Shown here: one piece after another, positions 27,356 to 34,934 of the stretch
Layout of the letters: every line of letters starts with the position of its first letter
How positions within the stretch are numbered: position 1 is the stretch's first letter
From: Devosia rhodophyticola
GTDB taxonomy: Bacteria > Pseudomonadota > Alphaproteobacteria > Rhizobiales > Devosiaceae
NCBI RefSeq assembly: GCF_028816475.1
Contig: NZ_CP118247.1
Span: 372,001-436,000, forward strand
Direction of reading: 5' to 3'
DNA: 64,000 bases
The notes under the pieces: model-generated
The model's input: only the letters and a program-made list of their open reading frames with translations
Told to the model about the DNA's origin: nothing
Databases searched by the model: none
Position numbers and translations under genes: made by a program

Positions 27356-29314
27356 ATGGCTGGATGGCCGGATTCAACTAACACTGGCGTGCCTGACGGC
27401 GTAACGCTGCTGCCGTCAGGATCAATTATCGTGACCAAACCCGGGACGGTGATCTCGGGACTAGATATCAAGGGTAATGTCTATATCGATGCGGACAATG
27501 TCACGCTCGAAAACTGCAGGATAACTTCAACCAACTTTTCTGTCGTGCAGATCAAGGATGGCAATTCGGGCGTTGTTGTTCAGAATTGCGAGATCAATGG
27601 AGTGGGTTCGGGCAATGAGGGCAGCAACGGCATCACTGGCGTTGGCACCTTCCTGAACAACGACATCTACAATGTCGAAAATGGCATTGCAGTTGGTGGT
27701 GGTAGCGGCACGGTTATCGAAGGCAACTATATCCATGATCTGAAGGCATCCGGGTCGCCACACTACGATGGCATCCAGATCGACGGCGGGCAGTCGGATA
27801 TCCTTATTCGCAACAACACAGTCATCAATGATCACGGCCAGACGGCTGCAGTGATGATCGACAACTGGTTCGGCCCAGTCTCCAATGTTGTGCTCGAAAA
27901 CAACATTCTGGTTGGTGGCGGCTATACGATCTATTCGGATGGCCAGTTTAACGGCGGTTCGATTTCGGGCGTGCAGATCATCAACAATCACATCGGTGGC
28001 GGCTATTGGGGCGACCTCAATACCAACGGCAATACACCCGTTTATACGGGGAATGTCGACGACGGCGAGAGCATTGTTCAGACTCTGAACGGCAATGGCA
28101 ACGACACCAGCGGTGGTCCTGAGCCGACACAGCCACCTGTTGAGCCAACGCAGCCACCTGTTGAGCCAACGCAACCGCCTGTTACCGAGCCAGTTCAGCC
28201 TCCGGTGACAGAACCTGTACAGCCTACGCAGCCTCCTGTGGACAACAGTTCCTCAGCGACGCAAGGTGACGATGTTATCTTTGGCGATGCTCTGAACAAT
28301 GTTTTCAATGGTCTTGGCGGAAATGATATCATTGATGGTGGCGCTGGCGTGGACACGCTGACCGGCGGCGCAGGCGCCGACATTTTTGCCTTCAGTAAAA
28401 TCGGCGACATCGGCATGCGGGCTGGGGCGCGCGACGTTATCACTGACTTTACCCAAGGGCAGGATAAGATTGACGTTTCCGCCCTCGATGCAAACGCCAA
28501 ATTGTCAGGGCATCAGGGTTTCAGTTTCCTTGCAGATGATGATGCAATCTTCACCAAGACACCAGGTGAACTTGCATGGCATACCGAGGCGGATAAAGGC
28601 ATCACTGTTGTTCAGGGTGATATTGACGGCGACGGATGGCATGATTTCGAATTTGAGATCAAGGGAACCACAAACCTCAAGGCCAGCGATTTCATTGGCG
28701 TGGAAGGTAGCGATAGTGGTTCTCAGTCTGGCGGTTCGTCAGGCGGCGATGGGACGGTTCAGCCTCCCGTTACCACACCGACAGTTCCTCCTGTCACTCC
28801 AACCACGCCTGAAACGGCTCCCGAAGGCAACTTTGAGTCAATCAGTGGCACATGGAGAAGTGATCGGCTGGATGGTGGCGCGGACAATGACCACATCGAA
28901 GGTCTGGGCGGCAATGACCGTCTAGACGGGCGTGCAGGCGATGACATCATTGATGGTGGCGCGGGCCGAGACATCATGACCGGTGGTTCAGGCAGTGACA
29001 TATTCCAGTTCAAGTCACTGTCGGACATGGGTTCCACATCCCGCTCACGCGATGTCATTCGTGATTTTGAACATGGTCAGGACAAGATCGACCTTTCGGC
29101 GCTTGATGCAAACTCAACGGTATCAGGTAATCAGGAGTTCGCATTCCTTGCTCAGGACGATCAGTTGTTCAATCGCAAGGCAGGTGAGCTGGCATGGCAC
29201 ACCGAAGGCAGAAATACCATCATTCAGGGCGACATCAACGGAGACGGCATTCACGACTTTGAAATCCAGCTCCGCGGGCACATTGCTCTGGATGCGGGCG
29301 ACTTCATTCTCTAA
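27356..29314 (+). CDS. secreted beta-helix protein with two RTX/serralysin-type C-terminal modules
   Basis: The 652-residue protein has three parts. Residues 1-250 form a right-handed parallel beta-helix (recurrent N-G-x-V, VIEGNYIHDL, ILIRNNTVIN turns), as in pectate lyase-like and mannuronan-epimerase-like proteins. A Pro/Thr-rich linker follows (256-295). Two homologous modules (about 297-450 and 500-652) each have RTX nonapeptides (GGNDIIDGGAG, GGAGADIFAF), a DVI-DF-GQDKID-SALDAN block and a DIDGDG/DINGDG calcium loop. There is no N-terminal signal peptide, and the end, DFIL, resembles type I secretion signals, so PrsD/PrsE export is the natural inference. It may bind, cut or epimerise the polysaccharide. 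GAGGA precedes the ATG. Confidence 0.85.
   Translation: MAGWPDSTNTGVPDGVTLLPSGSIIVTKPGTVISGLDIKGNVYIDADNVTLENCRITSTNFSVVQIKDGNSGVVVQNCEINGVGSGNEGSNGITGVGTFLNNDIYNVENGIAVGGGSGTVIEGNYIHDLKASGSPHYDGIQIDGGQSDILIRNNTVINDHGQTAAVMIDNWFGPVSNVVLENNILVGGGYTIYSDGQFNGGSISGVQIINNHIGGGYWGDLNTNGNTPVYTGNVDDGESIVQTLNGNGNDTSGGPEPTQPPVEPTQPPVEPTQPPVTEPVQPPVTEPVQPTQPPVDNSSSATQGDDVIFGDALNNVFNGLGGNDIIDGGAGVDTLTGGAGADIFAFSKIGDIGMRAGARDVITDFTQGQDKIDVSALDANAKLSGHQGFSFLADDDAIFTKTPGELAWHTEADKGITVVQGDIDGDGWHDFEFEIKGTTNLKASDFIGVEGSDSGSQSGGSSGGDGTVQPPVTTPTVPPVTPTTPETAPEGNFESISGTWRSDRLDGGADNDHIEGLGGNDRLDGRAGDDIIDGGAGRDIMTGGSGSDIFQFKSLSDMGSTSRSRDVIRDFEHGQDKIDLSALDANSTVSGNQEFAFLAQDDQLFNRKAGELAWHTEGRNTIIQGDINGDGIHDFEIQLRGHIALDAGDFIL
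28121..28240 (+). repeat. tandem 21-bp repeats encoding a Pro-Thr-Gln linker
   Basis: Three head-to-tail 21-base units encode EPTQPPV and differ at only a few third positions. They are followed by two degenerate units (TEPVQPPV, TEPVQPTQPPV). They form the hinge between the beta-helix and the first RTX module. Unit number is likely to vary between strains by slippage. Confidence 0.8.
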
Positions 29315-29328
29315 AGCCTGAAATCAAA

Positions 29329-29357
29329 TCAGCGGCCGGGTACTAACCGGCCGCTGA
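29329..29357. terminator. perfect 11-bp hairpin between convergent RTX and FkbM genes
   Basis: TCAGCGGCCGG and CCGGCCGCTGA pair perfectly around a 7-base loop. The left arm begins with the stop codon of the leftward methyltransferase gene. On the minus strand the hairpin is followed by the T-rich ATTTGATTTC, so it should act mainly on that transcript, with weaker effect on the RTX transcript. Confidence 0.65.
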
Positions 29358-30315
29358 ACTTCACTACTCCGCCCGCCCGCCGGGCCTTTTTCAGTTCCTG
29401 AATTTTGCTCTTGTCGCCAACGATAGTGTCGACCGCCGCCGCCCGTATCGCAATAATATGGCGGGCTGGCCATGGTCTGTGGGCGAGAACGGAATCTGCA
29501 TCGAAGCTGGTGACCTCAAAAAGCGTGAAACTGGGCGGATGGTAATAGAAGAAGCGGTAGCCCAGTTCAGCAATGTCTTGGTAGATTTTGAGGGACGGCA
29601 ATCCCAATAGCACTATCAATATATCCACTTTGCCATCAGCGAAGCAGGGCATTGCACCTTTCAGAACTGCGGGTTCAAACCCTGCCACGTTGATCTTGAG
29701 TACATCGATGTGGCTCAGATTCAGCGACTCCAGAGTTTCATCGAGCCGGTCAACGGGCACCATCTCGGTGGGAGTATCATCGTCATCGGCCGCGACCAGA
29801 TGGCTCATCCACGTCTTAGGTTCAGTTTCAAACCGCCCCATTTCCTGCCGGTCAGACAATGCGGCGTGGTGAACGGTCACCACGTTTGCGACCCCGTTGC
29901 GCACAATATTACGCTGGAACGTTTCGATATTGGCGCTGCTGGGTTCGAAAGCGTGGATGGTCGCGCGGGGCAACGACATGGCGGCAAACAGCGAAAACTG
30001 TCCGATAGCTGCCCCAACGTCAATTATCGTCCAATTGGGTCGACCCACCCTTTTCAGGAAATCGAATTCAGGGTCGATGTAATCCCCGAAAGCCATCAGG
30101 GTGGCGGGAAACTGGCCAGGATAATTGAACTCAAGTATAGGCCCTGACCGTAATTGCACTTCTGCGTGATCGGGCCTGCTTAACCATAGTTTAATACACC
30201 TCCCCCCCCGGATGGTCGCAAACGGGCCCGTGGCGCGCATGCCCCAGCCTATCTTGTCGGCCGAAACACGTAGCCGCCGAACGATGGTCGACAACTTTTT
30301 GATGTTATTTATCAT
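29329..30315 (-). CDS. FkbM family SAM-dependent methyltransferase
   Basis: This 328-residue protein has a Rossmann-type SAM-binding motif (WTIIDVGAAIGQFSLFAA, near residue 95), an acidic motif after strand two (IHAFEPSSANIETFQRN) and the FkbM-typical VDRLDETLESLNLSHIDVLK with INVAGFEPAVLKGA. FkbM proteins O-methylate sugars or other hydroxyls; here the polysaccharide is the likely target. The first 60 residues are basic and precede the domain. The chosen ATG follows an in-frame GTG by one codon, and neither has a clear ribosome site. It converges on the RTX gene and diverges from the LuxR-type regulator. Confidence 0.82.
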   Translation of the reverse strand: MINNIKKLSTIVRRLRVSADKIGWGMRATGPFATIRGGRCIKLWLSRPDHAEVQLRSGPILEFNYPGQFPATLMAFGDYIDPEFDFLKRVGRPNWTIIDVGAAIGQFSLFAAMSLPRATIHAFEPSSANIETFQRNIVRNGVANVVTVHHAALSDRQEMGRFETEPKTWMSHLVAADDDDTPTEMVPVDRLDETLESLNLSHIDVLKINVAGFEPAVLKGAMPCFADGKVDILIVLLGLPSLKIYQDIAELGYRFFYYHPPSFTLFEVTSFDADSVLAHRPWPARHIIAIRAAAVDTIVGDKSKIQELKKARRAGGVVKFSGRLVPGR

Positions 30316-30409
30316 CACTTTAGCTTCTGCCAGCTTTGAAGCGTGATGAACACCCCGGAGTTAGATCGGTGTCCGGCGTCTGTTCAGAGTAGGCGGTGGA
30401 TCAAAGGGT

Positions 30410-30427
30410 GTAGACCTATAGGTCAAC
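30410..30427. promoter_or_regulatory. 18-base palindrome upstream of the LuxR-type regulator
   Basis: The core GACCTATAGGTC is a perfect 12-base palindrome, extended to GTAGACCTATAGGTCAAC with one mismatched pair per side. It sits 95 bases before the regulator start and about 95 bases before the divergent methyltransferase start, a good position for an operator serving one or both. It could be autoregulatory; no direct evidence of the binding protein. Confidence 0.45.
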
Positions 30428-30521
30428 TTCCTAGCCCCTCAAGCCTGTGTCACGCTGAATGCAGTACATTGCATCAGTCAAAAGTAGTTGTATCTGCAGT
30501 GCGTCTTTGGGGAGACTAGTC

Positions 30522-31307
30522 ATGAGTGAACAAAAAGTTTTTAACGCCGAAAATGGAATTTATGCCGTTTGGGACACAACGCCATCGCAAGATCCAGAAG
30601 GTCGCGACGGCATTCTTATGCTTGCCGATACCGGGGTAACGTTTCAAAGCTTACTTAAATCGGCCCAGCAGGGATTTCCTCATCTGGGAGTAACGCTCAC
30701 CAACCAATTGCCGGACGACGATCCTGCTCTGTTTACGCCGCGTCTGATTCTTCTGGATGCATTGGCGTTCCGCAGTGTTTCCAGTTTGATCGGGCAATGC
30801 CGCGAGTATTATCCAAATACGCCCATTGCCCTGATGGTGGAAGGCGGGTGGAACGAAGATCCGGCCTTGCGCGCCGTTGTTGCCGAGCGTGCGGTTCAGG
30901 GCCTGCTGCCATTCAACCTGCAAATGAATGTCTGGCTTGCCGCGGTATGGCTGCTGTTGAACGGCGGGGAATATTTTCCAAGTACCGTGGGTCCAAAATC
31001 GGCTGCGCGCAGCTTTCTGACTCGGCGGCAGCAGCATTTGAATTCGGATCGTTCGGATTCAGAGTCGATGTTGTCGACGCGGGAAGCCGAAGTGCTGGAG
31101 TTTGTGTCCGATGGGCTGCAAAACAAGATTATTGCCGCCAAAATGGAGCTTTCAGAGCACACGGTGAAGGTGCATGTGCACAATATCATCCGCAAACTGA
31201 AGGTACATAATCGGACGCAGGCTGCGGCGGTATTCAGATCTTTTGACCGGCGCTCGGGACATGAAGTGTCGGTTGGCAGCCAACCGAGCATCGCACGATC
31301 AAGCTGA
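30522..31307 (+). CDS. LuxR/NarL-type response regulator-like transcription factor
   Basis: The 261-residue protein joins a receiver-like N-terminal domain (residues 25-150, with LILLDALAF at the expected phospho-Asp strand) to a LuxR-type helix-turn-helix (STREAEVLEFVSDGLQNKII, then ELSEHTVKVHVHNIIRKL). The receiver acidic pocket is poorly preserved, so phosphorylation is uncertain. GGGGAGA is well placed before the chosen ATG; an earlier in-frame ATG lacks a ribosome site. No sensor kinase is adjacent. Its location at the end of the polysaccharide locus suggests control of that locus. A strong terminator follows. Confidence 0.82.
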   Translation: MSEQKVFNAENGIYAVWDTTPSQDPEGRDGILMLADTGVTFQSLLKSAQQGFPHLGVTLTNQLPDDDPALFTPRLILLDALAFRSVSSLIGQCREYYPNTPIALMVEGGWNEDPALRAVVAERAVQGLLPFNLQMNVWLAAVWLLLNGGEYFPSTVGPKSAARSFLTRRQQHLNSDRSDSESMLSTREAEVLEFVSDGLQNKIIAAKMELSEHTVKVHVHNIIRKLKVHNRTQAAAVFRSFDRRSGHEVSVGSQPSIARSS

Positions 31308-31348
31308 CGGCAACGCCGTCAAGGCGATCTGATTTCGAACGGCAAAAA

Positions 31349-31391
31349 CAGGCTGGCATTTGCACGAGGCAAATGTCGGCCTGAGTTTTTT
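31349..31391. terminator. strong bidirectional rho-independent terminator
   Basis: A 15-bp stem (31349-31363 with 31369-31383, including two G-T wobble pairs) has a 5-base loop and is followed by six T residues rightward. Leftward, the complement of CAAAAA immediately flanking the other side gives TTTTTG. It can therefore end both the LuxR-type gene and the convergent DUF930-like gene. Confidence 0.8.
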
Positions 31392-31399
31392 GGTTCCGG

Positions 31400-32113
31400 C
31401 TAATCGTCGTCGAAATCCTCGGCGATAAGATTGTGACTGTCCCATTGGCTCTCTGGAACTGGATCACCGACGGTAAAGCTGAAATCAGTGACGCTTTGCA
31501 GATCTGGCGCGGCGGTGCAGATCAGCTTGATGTGGTACCACTTGAGTTTGGAGCGGAACGCCCCGTCGGACGCCGTCAGGGTTAAATCCTGTAGCCGAGT
31601 TTCATCGAAGGCGGCAGCGACCAGAGAGTCCGCTTGATATTGCGGGTCCCACAGGGGGATCTGCTCGAGCGCCTCGATATTGCAAAGCTGGATGACGCGT
31701 TCCTCGGCCCCCAAGAGGGGCAAAGTATCGCGAATTTCGCGGTTGGCCGGATCGGCGAGTATGGCGCCGGAAAAATAAGTGGTGGCTTGCACCATATTTT
31801 CGCCAGGTGCTGGTTCTGCGGGAGGCACGACTGGCTCGACGGGATCGACAGCTTTGGGTGGGATTTCAATCGGGCCGGCAGGTGTGGCGACCGGAGTAGG
31901 CTGGGGCGCAAAACTTGCCTGATATTGGGCAGGCGAAACGATATCAACGGTAATCGAGCGTGTATTGGGCCGATCAAGCGGGCGTGCAGGAATCGAGAGC
32001 CAAAGCGCCAGAACCAGCAAATGCAGCGCGCCCGAGGCGAGTAGCGTGACGGCTAGGGCCGTCCCACTCTTCATGCCCGCGCCGGGTTGGCCAGACGGGA
32101 ACATCAGGTCCAT
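31400..32113 (-). CDS. DUF930-like protein with TonB-like membrane anchor
   Basis: This product of about 237 residues has one N-terminal hydrophobic helix (LAVTLLASGALHLLVLALWL), a Pro-rich periplasmic spacer (PVEPVVPPAEPAPGEN) and a C-terminal globular part with two Cys (VIQLCNIEALEQI and HIKLICTAAPDLQ) that could form a disulfide. The C-terminal part looks like DUF930, a domain of unknown function found in Rhizobiales. The helix-then-Pro-rich layout resembles TonB. Several in-frame ATGs exist (32242, 32113, 32104, 32074). I chose 32113 because GGGGC precedes it, but 32074, directly before the helix, is equally possible. Confidence 0.65.
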   Translation of the reverse strand: MDLMFPSGQPGAGMKSGTALAVTLLASGALHLLVLALWLSIPARPLDRPNTRSITVDIVSPAQYQASFAPQPTPVATPAGPIEIPPKAVDPVEPVVPPAEPAPGENMVQATTYFSGAILADPANREIRDTLPLLGAEERVIQLCNIEALEQIPLWDPQYQADSLVAAAFDETRLQDLTLTASDGAFRSKLKWYHIKLICTAAPDLQSVTDFSFTVGDPVPESQWDSHNLIAEDFDDD

Positions 32114-32499
32114 CGAGCGCCCCGGCGACAATGCGCAAACCGCGCCAGGCATTGCCGCCGTGACCAGCGACTTTATGCGAAAACGATTGAACCATGCCCC
32201 TGCAATCATCAGCTTAATTTCCAGCGCTTCGCGGCGCGGCATGAATTACATTGAGACCAGCATGCGGTCGATTTTTGGCGACAGTTGGCCATCTCTTCAT
32301 CGCATGACCACGGGTTGTATGGGGCAGGACTGTGCCGCGCAATATTGGATGATTGGTCATGGGGGACGATTCTGGCAAGGATAGGCTTGAAAGCGCACAG
32401 AATTGCGACTCTCCCCCTTTACATGGGGAACGGACTAGTCAATGAATAGGTATTAGATTGGTATGGTATTCGGCTTAGATTGGTTCGAGGTGCAGAAAT
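32114..32499. other. divergent promoter region before the sugar ABC operon
   Basis: This 386-base gap has no convincing gene. Its last 55 bases contain two copies of TTAGATTGGT, 22 bases apart, just before the sugar transporter operon, described separately. The leftward promoter of the DUF930-like gene should also lie here. Confidence 0.45.
32448..32488 (+). promoter_or_regulatory. tandem TTAGATTGGT elements before the sugar ABC operon
   Basis: The 10-mer TTAGATTGGT occurs exactly at 32453-32462 and 32475-32484, two helical turns apart. The second copy reaches the ribosome binding site of the TTG-initiated ATPase gene, a position suiting a repressor. The core and part of its flanks recur in the promoter region of the peptide ABC operons 12 kb away. 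Confidence 0.55.
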
Positions 32500-33567
32500 T
32501 TGGCAAGGCTAGTCCTACGTGGGGTCAAGAAGCGGTTCAAGACCACAGAAGTGCTCCACGGCATCGATCTGGAAATAGGCGACCGTGAGTTTGTGGTTTT
32601 CGTTGGCCCTTCGGGCTGCGGGAAGTCGACGTTGCTACGGCTGATTGCCGGGCTCGACCCGATTTCAGACGGTGAGTTCTATCTCAACGAAAAGCGCATG
32701 AACGATGTGGCCCCGTCCCAGCGAGGGATTGCCATGGTGTTCCAGTCCTATGCGCTCTATCCGCATATGGATGTTTACGAAAACATGGCGTTTGGTGCGC
32801 GCCTGATGGGGCTAACCAAGCCCGAAGTTGAAGACCGGATTTCCGAAGCGTCGCGGATGCTGCGGCTGGAAGAATTGCTCAAGCGCAAGCCGCGTGAATT
32901 GTCGGGCGGGCAGCGGCAACGCGTGGCTATCGGGCGGGCGCTGGTGCGCAAACCCGAAGTTTTTCTGCTCGATGAGCCGCTTTCCAATCTGGACGCGGCG
33001 TTGCGCTCCGAGGTGCGACTTGAGATTGCGCGCCTACATCGCAGCATTGGCGGCACGATGGTTTATGTAACCCATGATCAGGTTGAGGCGATGACGCTGG
33101 CTGACCGGATCGTCGTGATGAATCTGGGGCGCATCGAACAGGTCGGCTCGCCACGCGAACTTTATGAAACGCCCGCCAACACCTTTGTTGCGACTTTCAT
33201 CGGTTCCCCGAAGATGGCGCTGATTGATGTAATCCGGCAGGGTGATCGCGTCGGTATCAAGGATGGTGGTAGCATTGGCCTGTCCAAAATGCCCGATGTT
33301 GGCAACCAGCTCAAAATCGGGTTGCGGCCAGACGCCCTGACCATCAGTCGGGACATGGCGACGGACGGGTTTTTGGCCACGGTGGTCTATACCGAATATC
33401 TGGGCGACAATGCCTATGTCTATGCCCGTCTGGTAGATGGCACGCTGGTCGGCATCCGCACGCCGCCCAACCAGCTTTACGAGCCAGACGAAGCGGTGCG
33501 GGTGTCTGTTATCGAGCCGGCTGCGCATTTCTTTTCCGCCGAAGATGGTCGGCGACTGAGCGTTTGA
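32500..33567 (+). CDS. sugar ABC transporter ATP-binding protein (MalK/UgpC type)
   Basis: The 355-residue ATPase of a CUT1-type sugar importer has Walker A GPSGCGKSTLLRLIAGL, signature LSGGQRQRVAIGRAL, Walker B EVFLLDEPLSNLDAAL and H-loop VTHDQ, then a C-terminal TOBE/regulatory domain (residues 235-355). It should energise the two permeases encoded downstream. The start codon is TTG: GAGG lies 8 bases before it, and the translated MARLVLRGVKKRF is exactly the family N-terminus, so no other start fits. It heads the operon leading to NanE, the MurK-like kinase and MurQ, pointing to amino-sugar import. Confidence 0.9.
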   Translation: MARLVLRGVKKRFKTTEVLHGIDLEIGDREFVVFVGPSGCGKSTLLRLIAGLDPISDGEFYLNEKRMNDVAPSQRGIAMVFQSYALYPHMDVYENMAFGARLMGLTKPEVEDRISEASRMLRLEELLKRKPRELSGGQRQRVAIGRALVRKPEVFLLDEPLSNLDAALRSEVRLEIARLHRSIGGTMVYVTHDQVEAMTLADRIVVMNLGRIEQVGSPRELYETPANTFVATFIGSPKMALIDVIRQGDRVGIKDGGSIGLSKMPDVGNQLKIGLRPDALTISRDMATDGFLATVVYTEYLGDNAYVYARLVDGTLVGIRTPPNQLYEPDEAVRVSVIEPAAHFFSAEDGRRLSV

Positions 33568-33625
33568 TGACGCTCACCAAATTAATCCATCGCCAATAAC
33601 GAACAATCAGGAGAGGAACTTGAAA

Positions 33626-34864
33626 ATGAAGACCAATATCATCCGTCTTGGCGCCCTGCTCGGCGCCGCGCTGGTCGCGATGCCTGCGCTGGCCCAGGAT
33701 CTGACATTCTGGAGCTGGCGTCAGGAAGACCGGGCCCAGTACGAAAAATTCATCGGTGCCTTTGAAGCCGAAAATCCTGGCATTACGGTCAAGTTTGAGA
33801 CCTTTGAAGCGGCCAATTACAACACCATTCTGTCGACAGCGCTGGCGGGTGGCACTGGGCCCGACCTGATGATGGTGCGCGCTTATGGTGGGTTGGAAAA
33901 TGTCGCGTCGGCTGGATATCTCATGCCCGTCAGTGCCGAAAATGTGCCAGCACTGGCCGATTTCGCGCCAGCTGCGCTAGAAGCTGAGACCATGCGTTCG
34001 GACGGCAAGATCTACGCTGTGCCCTTTGCCAGCCAGACCATGCTGGTGATTTACAACAAGAAGATGTTTGCCGATCTTGGTCTGGAAGAACCCCAGACAT
34101 GGGACGAGTTCCTTGCCCTCAGCCAGAAAGTCAAGGACAGCGGCGCGATGCCATTTGCCAATGGTACGGCAACGGCATGGCAGAACGAAACCATCGTTTC
34201 GGCCCTGACCTCGTCGATCATGGGCAAGGAATTCTACAATGATCTGGTGGCGGGCAAGGCAGACTTTACCGACGCGCGCTATATCGAAGCCCTGACCAAG
34301 CTCAAAGAAATCAGCGCCTTTTTCCCTGATGGGTTTATCGGCCTTGACTATGCCTCTTCCCAACAATTGTTCAGCTCGGGTCTGGCGGCAATGTTTGCGG
34401 GCGGTTCGTTTGAATTGGCGACCTTCAAGACACTCAATCCTGACCTTGATCTAGGTGTGTTTGCAGCGCCCGGCATGTCGGCTGACGACGAGAAGCTGGT
34501 TGGCCTGTTCTTTGATGGTGGTTATGCGGCCAACGCCAATGGCGAAAACAAGGAAGCGGCGGTCAAGTTCCTCAATTATGTGGCCAGCAAGGAGTTCGGC
34601 CAGGCATTTGCGGATTCGCTCAACAATATCTCGACGGTTCCCGGCGTGACGTTCTCGAACCCGCTGTTGCAGGAAGTCTCCGATCTCAACAAATCGGCGA
34701 TCCCCTACATGATGCTGGTACATTTCCGTTATGACGAGCCATCGGGGTCGGTGTTGCTGCAGGGCGAAGTGCAAAAGCTCATGGCCGATCAGACGACGCC
34801 TGAGGCCATTGGCTCGGCACTGACCGACGGTTTGGCCGCTTGGTACAAACCTTTCCAGAAGTAA
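33626..34864 (+). CDS. sugar ABC transporter periplasmic binding protein
   Basis: This 412-residue family 1 solute-binding protein has a signal peptide (LGALLGAALVAMPALAQ, cleavage after AQ) and begins as mature DLTFWSWRQEDRAQYEKF. It has the family motif GGTGPDLMMVRAYGGLENV and an aromatic-rich binding cleft. It delivers a carbohydrate to the inner-membrane permeases. The operon context (NanE, MurK-like kinase, MurQ) suggests an N-acetylated amino sugar such as MurNAc, GlcNAc or ManNAc. The ATG used has AGGAGAGG 9 bases upstream; the TTG six bases earlier is too close to it. A stable hairpin follows the stop. Confidence 0.9.
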   Translation: MKTNIIRLGALLGAALVAMPALAQDLTFWSWRQEDRAQYEKFIGAFEAENPGITVKFETFEAANYNTILSTALAGGTGPDLMMVRAYGGLENVASAGYLMPVSAENVPALADFAPAALEAETMRSDGKIYAVPFASQTMLVIYNKKMFADLGLEEPQTWDEFLALSQKVKDSGAMPFANGTATAWQNETIVSALTSSIMGKEFYNDLVAGKADFTDARYIEALTKLKEISAFFPDGFIGLDYASSQQLFSSGLAAMFAGGSFELATFKTLNPDLDLGVFAAPGMSADDEKLVGLFFDGGYAANANGENKEAAVKFLNYVASKEFGQAFADSLNNISTVPGVTFSNPLLQEVSDLNKSAIPYMMLVHFRYDEPSGSVLLQGEVQKLMADQTTPEAIGSALTDGLAAWYKPFQK

Positions 34865-34874
34865 GTCGAACTGG

Positions 34875-34904
34875 CTGGCCGGACTACTATTTGGGTCCGG
34901 CCAG
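34875..34904 (+). promoter_or_regulatory. intra-operon hairpin after the binding-protein gene
   Basis: CTGGCCGGAC and GTCCGGCCAG form a perfect 10-bp GC-rich stem with a 10-base loop, right after the binding-protein stop and before the permease genes. No T-run follows. Such elements commonly stabilise the upstream message or partly attenuate the downstream one, raising binding protein over permease. Confidence 0.6.
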
Positions 34905-34934
34905 CGCCTATCTACTGATCAATGAGAGTTTGAC

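Noticed and set aside
27356..29314. CRISPR-like or satellite interpretation of the 21-bp repeats
   Set aside because: The units are in frame, encode Pro-rich linker residues and sit inside a secreted protein gene; there are no spacers.
30180..30194. Second TTAA-N7-TTAA (CtrA-like) match
   Set aside because: It lies inside the coding region of the FkbM methyltransferase, not in a promoter region, and its bases are explained by the protein sequence.
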